From positions 62,001-126,000 of the IMG/VR virus record IMGVR_UViG_3300045747_000054: a stretch of DNA of 64,000 bases; one strand, 5' to 3'. A program made the position numbers and the translations under genes. The notes beneath the pieces were generated by a model. It was given only the letters and a program-made list of their open reading frames with translations. It ran no database searches and was not told the DNA's origin. Below, piece after piece: positions 57,940 to 64,000 of the stretch (position 1 is the stretch's first letter; each line of letters opens with the position of its first letter). This stretch comes from a virus.

Positions 57940-58518
57940 TTAACCCAATAGACCGCGAACAACTCCACCCAATGCGGAGGTATTCTGCTGTGAAGTCCAG
58001 TACTGAACTGCGAGTGTTACTTGGAATTCTTCGATGGTATCGTTCTGACTCCAACTCAAATCAATTGGTTGAATATCAATTGGGAACATTCCAACGAAAT
58101 CGTATGTCTTGATAACATCGCCTTTCTTGCCGTACTGAATTACAGTTGCGTTAACACCATACCCTCCATCTACCACTGCTGCGCTTGCTGCACGAACGTT
58201 GAATACTGGATCACTCATTCCGTTCATCCAACGCTCAAATCCGTTACGAACAACGAAATCTTCGTCGTTCATAATAGAAATGTTCCACTCTTGAAAGGTT
58301 CTATTACCGGCTAGCTTGACTTCGCGACCGAAGTAGAATGCTGGTGTAAGACCAATAGTGGATCCCGGCAACTGCGCTGCATTACAGAAGAATGAAATCT
58401 TACGATTTACATCACCCTGTGCCGCAAAGCTTGGGAAGTTCATGCGAACTTCGAATAGATTAGGACGGGCACCGTCACCTACAATCTGTTGTCTAAAATC
58501 GTTAACGTTAAAGCTCAT
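57940..58518 (-). CDS. 19: Tail tube protein gp19
   Basis: 192 residues starting MSFNVNDFRQQIVGDGARPN; FFCNAAQLPGSTIGLTPAFY and FQEWNISIMNDEDFVVRNGF are the gp19 blocks. Main component of the inner tail tube. Its ribosome site AGGAG lies within the end of the homing endonuclease gene, whose stop overlaps the start by 4 bases. Confidence 0.93.
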   Translation of the reverse strand: MSFNVNDFRQQIVGDGARPNLFEVRMNFPSFAAQGDVNRKISFFCNAAQLPGSTIGLTPAFYFGREVKLAGNRTFQEWNISIMNDEDFVVRNGFERWMNGMSDPVFNVRAASAAVVDGGYGVNATVIQYGKKGDVIKTYDFVGMFPIDIQPIDLSWSQNDTIEEFQVTLAVQYWTSQQNTSALGGVVRGLLG

Positions 58519-59039
58519 TTTAATAATTCTCCTGATATATTGGACTTTCTATTTGCCCAAATTTCTTTCATCTTGATACTCATTAAAGATGAATGTTGTG
58601 GACGTTTTATACCTTTTAAATACTCTCTAGGCTTTCCTTTTTGAGCAGCACTTATTTTCGCTCTAGTTTCCGCAGTATGAACTTTTCCTTTATGGGAAAT
58701 AGACTTTTTCAAACGAGTAGCATCTGTATGAACATATTTAGCAGCATCTGGTGATATAGAAATATTATCTGTTTTATTCAACCAATCAATATTTTGAACA
58801 CACTTCATTCTTCTAAGAACTTTATGCTCCCACTTTCTAGCCGAATTCACATTCGGAAAAATCTTTCTGACTTCTTGTATATCGGGAACACCATGATTTT
58901 TTATCATTTCCTTAACATACTTTGAACTAGAAAAATATGTCTTACATAATTCACTAGGATTACTTTTTTTAGAATAGCGAACACCGTAATAAAATTTACG
59001 GTGTTCTGACCAACCTATTAAGTATGTGTATGAAATCAT
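58515..59039 (-). CDS. Homing endonuclease, GIY-YIG-like with NUMOD3 region
   Basis: 174 residues, AT-rich. SYTYLIGWSEHRKFYYGVRY is a GIY-YIG-like core (YLI...YYG), then KVLRRM helices; HTAETRAKISAAQKGKP is a NUMOD3-type DNA-binding motif. Inserted between gp18 and gp19, where T4 has no gene. Free-standing homing endonucleases often sit between essential late genes and convert the empty site in coinfecting phages. Confidence 0.8.
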   Translation of the reverse strand: MISYTYLIGWSEHRKFYYGVRYSKKSNPSELCKTYFSSSKYVKEMIKNHGVPDIQEVRKIFPNVNSARKWEHKVLRRMKCVQNIDWLNKTDNISISPDAAKYVHTDATRLKKSISHKGKVHTAETRAKISAAQKGKPREYLKGIKRPQHSSLMSIKMKEIWANRKSNISGELLK

Positions 59040-59042
59040 TTA

Positions 59043-60752
59043 TTAAAAGTGCCCAACAATCTCTTCAAAGGCAACGCCAGTGCGAACTGCTACGAAATTA
59101 AGCTGAATAAAGTTTACACTACGTGCTGGCTTAATGTAGATATCACCAACAAACTGGTTGGCATCAATGACATCTGGTGTGTTATTTGTGGTGTCACAAA
59201 CTACACGGAAGTCATAGATACCGCGACGACCCTGAACAGTGCGTAGGAAAGGTTCTACCAAGTTGACAAATGCTGCTCTTGTAAATTCATCGTTGAATTC
59301 GAACAAGCTTGCCTTTGCTGCTCTTGAAATTGCCTTCTCTAGAACAATGAACAATCTACGAACATTGATACGATCAAAGGATGATGGACGAGCCAATAGG
59401 GTCTTATCACCGTATAGGATTGTTCCTTCACCCGGAAATGCGACAACTGGATTAATGCCAGCCTTGTAAAGCGTGTCGCGATCCTGCTTGTTAGGGTTGA
59501 ATGCTAGCTTGATGACATTCTTAATAACACCACGCTGATATCCTGCTGGTGAGAACCAAGGATCTCTCTGGTTATCTGTACGAGCGCAAAGACCGGCAAT
59601 ATCTCCGTTCAATGGAACCCAACGATACTTGTCATTGTACTTATCGTACATGTACTTCCAACCACTATCCATTACTGCGTATGAAGATGAAGTCATCGCA
59701 TTTCTGTAAGCTGCAATTGCTGCTGCTGGTCCAGAAGTGTTCTGAGTTGCGGCAAGTGATGGGGAAACAAATGCCAAGCAGTCCATTCTACTTCCGGCAA
59801 GGTCAACGACATATTCAGAAACAGTCTGATCCGCACCACCCGTCATGATTAGTGAGATATCGACATATTCTGGATTTGCGAACAATGCATATGCAGATTC
59901 GATATTGGCAGTTACTGGAGTTCCATCCGCACCACCTGTGAAGGATACTGTGTAAGTATTTCCTGCACCGAATGTGGAGGTTGATACTCCACCCCAATTT
60001 GTGGTGTTGGTTCCTGTTACTGCATCGTTTGCGATTGTGCTTGAGAAGTACACATAAAGTGACTGTCTGTATAGAACTTCCTTGTAGTAAGAACTTGCAC
60101 CAGTGTCATCCTTGGCATCGACAGCCTTGGAGATGTGTGAGTATCTTTCTAGAATTGTGTTTGCAGTTCCGGTGAATAGACCGTCTTGATCTACAACTAC
60201 CATGTGCATTTCGTCGTTTGCTCCACCCTGTGCAGCAACATATACTGATGTACTTGGAGCAGAATCAAACGCACTTGAGTATGCCCAACTTGCGAATGCG
60301 GTTGCTGATGGGCAGACGGAAACCTGTAGAGAATTTCCTAGTGCGCCAGCGTACTTAGCGATAAACGCTACGTTTGCAATTCCGGTAACATATTCGTTGT
60401 TGAAGTAGGCATCTTCATTCTTGACTAGAACACCAGACACCACAACGTTTGCATTCGCATTCGCTGTTGCGACAGAGTTCAACTGACCGTTAGCAGAAGA
60501 ACGAACAACCAACAGATCATTTGAATATGATAGGAAGCTTGCTGCGGTTAAGAATGTGATTGCATTATTGTCATTCGGAGCATCTAGCTTATTGACAAGA
60601 TCGACTTCGGTTGATACGGAAACGATCTTTTCGACTGGTCCCCATGAAAAAAGTCCGGCAATCGCTCCAGTTGACACTGAAATTGCGGGAATGGAAGAAG
60701 TTAGGTCAATTTCAGATACATTGACGCCAGCGGAAACTTGGAAAGAACTCAT
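59043..60752 (-). CDS. 18: Tail sheath protein gp18
   Basis: Contractile sheath subunit. 569 residues (T4: 659). SSFQVSAGVNVSEIDLTSSI, DLLVVRSS, RDTLYKAGINPVVAFPGEGT and the C-terminal RRLFIVLEKAISRAAKASLF blocks agree with gp18. It has an exact late promoter upstream. Confidence 0.95.
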   Translation of the reverse strand: MSSFQVSAGVNVSEIDLTSSIPAISVSTGAIAGLFSWGPVEKIVSVSTEVDLVNKLDAPNDNNAITFLTAASFLSYSNDLLVVRSSANGQLNSVATANANANVVVSGVLVKNEDAYFNNEYVTGIANVAFIAKYAGALGNSLQVSVCPSATAFASWAYSSAFDSAPSTSVYVAAQGGANDEMHMVVVDQDGLFTGTANTILERYSHISKAVDAKDDTGASSYYKEVLYRQSLYVYFSSTIANDAVTGTNTTNWGGVSTSTFGAGNTYTVSFTGGADGTPVTANIESAYALFANPEYVDISLIMTGGADQTVSEYVVDLAGSRMDCLAFVSPSLAATQNTSGPAAAIAAYRNAMTSSSYAVMDSGWKYMYDKYNDKYRWVPLNGDIAGLCARTDNQRDPWFSPAGYQRGVIKNVIKLAFNPNKQDRDTLYKAGINPVVAFPGEGTILYGDKTLLARPSSFDRINVRRLFIVLEKAISRAAKASLFEFNDEFTRAAFVNLVEPFLRTVQGRRGIYDFRVVCDTTNNTPDVIDANQFVGDIYIKPARSVNFIQLNFVAVRTGVAFEEIVGHF

Positions 60753-60794
60753 GTGGGTACTCCTAATTGAAGGGGTTATATCAATATTTACTAG

Positions 60795-60802
60795 TATTTA
60801 TA
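60795..60802 (-). promoter_or_regulatory. T4-type late promoter before gene 18
   Basis: Exact TATAAATA on the minus strand in the 61-base gap, 43 bases before the gp18 ATG. Confidence 0.85.
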
Positions 60803-60813
60803 AAAAATGGGTT

Positions 60814-62538
60814 TTATTGATTTCCGAAATCCTTGAAATATCCCCCGTAATAGTCTTCGGTATTCAAGCCATCACCTGGCATGACAGTTTCCCAAACTAC
60901 ACTGTCTTGTCTAAAGTATTTAGGGTTATCAGAAATGTCATCTGATGTTGCAGGAAGAGGGGGCATTTCATCTTCCATTGCTCGCATTCTTTCTTCGAAT
61001 AGACGCTTTCTGATATCGTGATTGGTCATGTCTTTGAAGAATGGCTGAATCGTCAACCAACTGAATAGAACCAGACACATTACCAAGTCATCGTGCATAC
61101 CTTCTTCGGCAGCATAGTAACCATTGTTCTTGACCACGAACGTCGAAAGTTCTTCGATAATGTTGAAATCTGTAATAATGAGCTTCTGGTTTTCAATCAA
61201 ATCTTTAAGAGCATTACATCCCTGACGCTTGACCTTTTTGGTCGTTTTCAGACCCAATTGTTTGGTTCTGCCATGTGCAGTCAGATTATACTTACCATTC
61301 GATTCTTCACCGTGAAATACGTTCTCGTATTCCAGTTCATGACAGACCAGATCGACAACCTGACCACCAATATCGTTGTTTTCGACAACTAGCCATGCAC
61401 TGTTATACCATTTTGCAGTATTAACAATTACGTTAGGAAAGAGTAGTGGAGATACCACATTGTTTTTGTACTTCGCGACAACCCTATAAGGATGTTCAGT
61501 GACATCTACCACTACAAATGCAGAATAGTCCAGACCACTGCCTCTAGAACAGTCTACTGACTGGACATAGAAATGATCTGGTTTTGGTTCTTCGTAAATC
61601 TCCAAGCCACCCAACATTTCCTTGAGTGCGCGAATGAATGCCATGTTCTTGAGTGCCGTTGCAGAAATGAGAGTTCCAGAGGACCCAAGGAATGAACATT
61701 CCATTTCCTGCATGTACTTCTGTTCTCCAAGTGCCTTCTTCTGTTGCGCTGCCCATTCTTCTGTACGACCAGGAACCTGACGCCAGTTTGCTTCAATTCC
61801 AATGAACCCGTTGATCCCTTGCTCTTGTTCTTTCCACATCTTGTAGAAGTGGTTCATACCATTAGGAGTGGAGGAAATTAGAACCTTTGATGTCTTACCT
61901 GATGAAATTGTTGGGTATACAGACGTAAAGAATTCATCCGCAATGTTATTGGGAACGAATGCGTATTCATCGAGATACAGGAAGTTAATGGTGAATCCAC
62001 GGGCTGCACTGGACGCAGTGGAGTCTGCGAAAACTTTGCATTGGTTTTCCAATAGAATGAAACCTTTGTTCCATTCCTTGACACCCTGTTGAAGCCACAT
62101 TGGAAGTGCTTCATAAGCAATTTGAATACGATTAAGAATTTCTCTGGAGGTCTTTGCCTTGTTTGCAAGAATCGCAACAGTCTTGTCTTCACTGAAAAGA
62201 ATATACCAAAGAATATAGGCAACAACCATCGTGGTCTTTCCGACCTGACGCCCTGCCTTCATAATAACAAATCGATTATCTTGTACTTTTTCGATGGCAT
62301 CCTTCTGAAACGGATACAAATCGATAGGAACGAAACCACGATCAAGAGTAACAATCTTTACGTAATTCTGAGCAAAGTAAATTGGATCGACTTGGCACTT
62401 CTGATATTCTGTAATGTCGTCCTGCGACATTGCAACCGGAACCCCAATCTTCTTGAGTTGAGGGTTTCCTAAGTAAATATTTTTCTTTACTTTGGCTACA
62501 GTCGGACGATTAATCGTAGTTTTTTTATTACTTGCCAT
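60814..62538 (-). CDS. 17: Terminase large subunit gp17
   Basis: DNA-packaging motor and nuclease. Walker A MKAGRQVGKTTMVV, Walker B INFLYLDEYAF, motif C SSTPNG, nuclease Asp in SVDCSRGSGLDYSAFVVVD. 574 residues (T4: 610). Overlaps gp16 by 11 bases. Confidence 0.96.
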   Translation of the reverse strand: MASNKKTTINRPTVAKVKKNIYLGNPQLKKIGVPVAMSQDDITEYQKCQVDPIYFAQNYVKIVTLDRGFVPIDLYPFQKDAIEKVQDNRFVIMKAGRQVGKTTMVVAYILWYILFSEDKTVAILANKAKTSREILNRIQIAYEALPMWLQQGVKEWNKGFILLENQCKVFADSTASSAARGFTINFLYLDEYAFVPNNIADEFFTSVYPTISSGKTSKVLISSTPNGMNHFYKMWKEQEQGINGFIGIEANWRQVPGRTEEWAAQQKKALGEQKYMQEMECSFLGSSGTLISATALKNMAFIRALKEMLGGLEIYEEPKPDHFYVQSVDCSRGSGLDYSAFVVVDVTEHPYRVVAKYKNNVVSPLLFPNVIVNTAKWYNSAWLVVENNDIGGQVVDLVCHELEYENVFHGEESNGKYNLTAHGRTKQLGLKTTKKVKRQGCNALKDLIENQKLIITDFNIIEELSTFVVKNNGYYAAEEGMHDDLVMCLVLFSWLTIQPFFKDMTNHDIRKRLFEERMRAMEDEMPPLPATSDDISDNPKYFRQDSVVWETVMPGDGLNTEDYYGGYFKDFGNQ

Positions 62539-62986
62539 CTGATACTACAGAGTCATCGGATATCTGTTTTTCCTGTTCATTCTTGATCATTTTGAGCAAT
62601 TCATGAGTACTGCCGACAAAAATTGCCTTATCGATGTTAACATCACCAGATCTTTCGCTTCCACTATCAACAAGTTCTCTTCTATCTTTTTGAATTTTCA
62701 ATAACTTGTCTGTGTTGTCTGATTGAATCTTTAGTAACTGACCGAGAACTTCGGCACATCTAGGATGTTGTGTTTCTTTCAAAACATCCATAGTGAAGTT
62801 GATAGCCTCTAGACCTTTTTCGAGAACATTGTATATTGAGTCTCTGGCATATGTGGCATCATTTTCCACTTCGTTTCCAACTGTAGTGGTGACAACTGGA
62901 TTGGATTCTAACACCACAACAGGTTGTGGCTGTTGTTGGGGTTCCACATCAAAAGTTTCTGCAAGTGTATTATTAACTATTTCCAT
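62528..62986 (-). CDS. 16: Terminase small subunit gp16
   Basis: DNA-recognition subunit of the packaging complex. 152 residues (T4: 164). A central coiled-coil region with GLEAINFTMDVLKETQHPRC, LGQLLKIQSDNTDKLLKIQK matches the gp16 pattern; N-terminal Gln/Pro-rich linker. Confidence 0.9.
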   Translation of the reverse strand: MEIVNNTLAETFDVEPQQQPQPVVVLESNPVVTTTVGNEVENDATYARDSIYNVLEKGLEAINFTMDVLKETQHPRCAEVLGQLLKIQSDNTDKLLKIQKDRRELVDSGSERSGDVNIDKAIFVGSTHELLKMIKNEQEKQISDDSVVSDGK

Positions 62987-62994
62987 GATGATCC

Positions 62995-63996
62995 TTATAC
63001 ATACTCAGTATTTACTTCCGTAAATCCGAAGTCATCATTCAAGTTGGCATTAAGTGGATTTGGAGTAATAACGATAGTGTCAAGTAACTTGGTCTGAGTT
63101 ATTATGGTATTGGCATTATGAGACGCACTGCTTATGGTGCCATGTACATTTGCATTTGCATGGAAGTTTCCTACGGTGTTTGTCACAATGAGTTTTCCAG
63201 ATATGCTGTCCCATGCGAGTACATCTGCCGTTGCAGTGGCATCTGGAAGTGAACTTCCCTGATATACCGTTTCTCCGAGTCTGAAATTTCCAGTTCCATT
63301 AGGATTTAGTAACATTTCGATATTATCCAAATGCGACGTATTATAGAGGTATGTGTTTGCAGTGGCAGTTCTGATGATAGATCCAGAATTGATAGGTCCG
63401 AAGAAGTACGTCTTCATCTTGAACGATAGAGTCCAAGTCAGAATTCTGGTGGCACTATCTGCCGCTCCTTGGTAATTTGGATCGTATCTGACGGACTCAA
63501 GAATGATAGGAACGTTTTTAGAAATGCCCATGCTGTCTACGAACACCATCGAAAGAGTATAGTCTGGATTGAAGTACGGAAGAATCTGCTCGACAATCTG
63601 AGTGCCATCTTCCACATTACGAATGTAGAGACTCAGTTCAAATCCTAGATTGTATGGAGTTCCAATGTACTGTTGATATGCTCCAGCCTGACCTGGAATC
63701 TGGCTGAATGAACTCAGATACGATGAAAGTTTTCTAGATGAGTCATAGGAAATGTCAGTCATTTCAAATGACATTCTTGGAAGATCTATCTGAGTTTCTT
63801 TGTGAAGATCGGGGTTGGCATAGAGTCTGGTAATATAGTCTTCCTTACCAGCATAACTCAGAGGGACTGTGATTCTATCGATTTCAGTGGTTGTATCCTT
63901 GTCATAGGTCAACATCTGAATGTGCTTGAATAGCGTACCAAACGCAATAACGTTGCGTCTGATTGTTCTGTGATAGAAATGTTGATTCGAAAGCAT
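62995..63996 (-). CDS. 15: Tail sheath stabiliser gp15
   Basis: Caps the tail and joins it to the neck. 333 residues (T4: 272). HFYHRTIRRNVIAFGTLFKH, VPLSYAGKEDYITRL, QIVEQILPYFNPDYTLSMVF are clear gp15 blocks; an Asn/Thr-rich C-terminal extension is longer than in T4. The ATG at 63996 is close to the window edge, so an earlier start cannot be excluded. Confidence 0.92.
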   Translation of the reverse strand: MLSNQHFYHRTIRRNVIAFGTLFKHIQMLTYDKDTTTEIDRITVPLSYAGKEDYITRLYANPDLHKETQIDLPRMSFEMTDISYDSSRKLSSYLSSFSQIPGQAGAYQQYIGTPYNLGFELSLYIRNVEDGTQIVEQILPYFNPDYTLSMVFVDSMGISKNVPIILESVRYDPNYQGAADSATRILTWTLSFKMKTYFFGPINSGSIIRTATANTYLYNTSHLDNIEMLLNPNGTGNFRLGETVYQGSSLPDATATADVLAWDSISGKLIVTNTVGNFHANANVHGTISSASHNANTIITQTKLLDTIVITPNPLNANLNDDFGFTEVNTEYV

Positions 63997-64000
63997 TAGT

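Noticed and set aside
1-64000. Prophage integration signs, insertion sequences, CRISPR arrays, rRNA
   Set aside because: I saw no transposase, integrase, attachment repeats, array or rRNA; only one tRNA, which is within a phage operon.

Overview
The window is a stretch of a T4-like myovirus genome. Every protein gene I can support is on the minus strand, genes are tightly packed with many ATGA/TAATG overlaps, and nearly all core T4 functions are recognisable: replication (gp41, gp43, gp44, gp45, gp61, gp62, UvsX, UvsY, UvsW, gp46/47, RegA), late transcription (gp55) and virion assembly (gp15 to gp23). The host is probably Gram-negative, because the lysis genes include a lipoprotein o-spanin and a membrane-anchored i-spanin. 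The accessory set (ThyX, CobS-like ATPase, peptide deformylase, Hsp20, short gp62) resembles marine/cyanophage-type T4 relatives more than coliphage T4. No photosynthesis gene is present here, so I do not assign a host genus.

Layout, left to right. 1-3411: partial thyX, a glycosyltransferase, a phosphoesterase, primase. 3478-6788: lysis region (coiled-coil membrane protein, o-spanin, i-spanin, holin candidate, GH19 endolysin). 4939-18228: a large block of predicted internal head proteins and neighbours. 18282-25387: rfbB, nuclease, gp41, UvsX, gp43. 25384-30102: Sm-like protein, one tRNA-Met, small ORFs, glycosyltransferases, phosphoesterase. 30113-36046: dCMP deaminase, Hsp20, methyltransferase, RegA and the clamp/clamp-loader operon. 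36101-47393: dNMP kinase, HNH-like protein, HTH protein, CobS-like ATPase with a vWA partner, deformylase, gp46/47, gp55. 47403-63996: Sm-like protein, UvsW, UvsY, then head and tail morphogenesis (tube-like protein, gp23, gp22, gp21, core proteins, gp20, gp19, homing endonuclease, gp18, gp17, gp16, gp15).

The most interesting feature is a set of eight proteins that start with variants of the T4 capsid-targeting sequence (T4 internal proteins begin MKTYQEFIAE and are cut after the final Glu by prohead protease gp21). Here the leaders all contain an (I/L)-x-E site, and gp21 is encoded in the same window. Several carriers are recognisable enzymes: a nucleic-acid-ligase-like protein, a two-domain nucleotidyltransferase, a HAD phosphatase and an HExxH metallopeptidase. 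The inference is that they are packaged in the head, trimmed, and delivered with the DNA at infection. Long neighbouring proteins carry repeated I/L-D-E-L cassettes that look like gp21-processed polyproteins.

Regulation is readable. Eleven sigma70-type promoters with exactly 17-bp spacers lie before replication and accessory genes, often fused with hairpins. Exact T4 late promoters (TATAAATA) lie before virion genes. Two strong terminators are visible, after gp23 and after the HTH gene.
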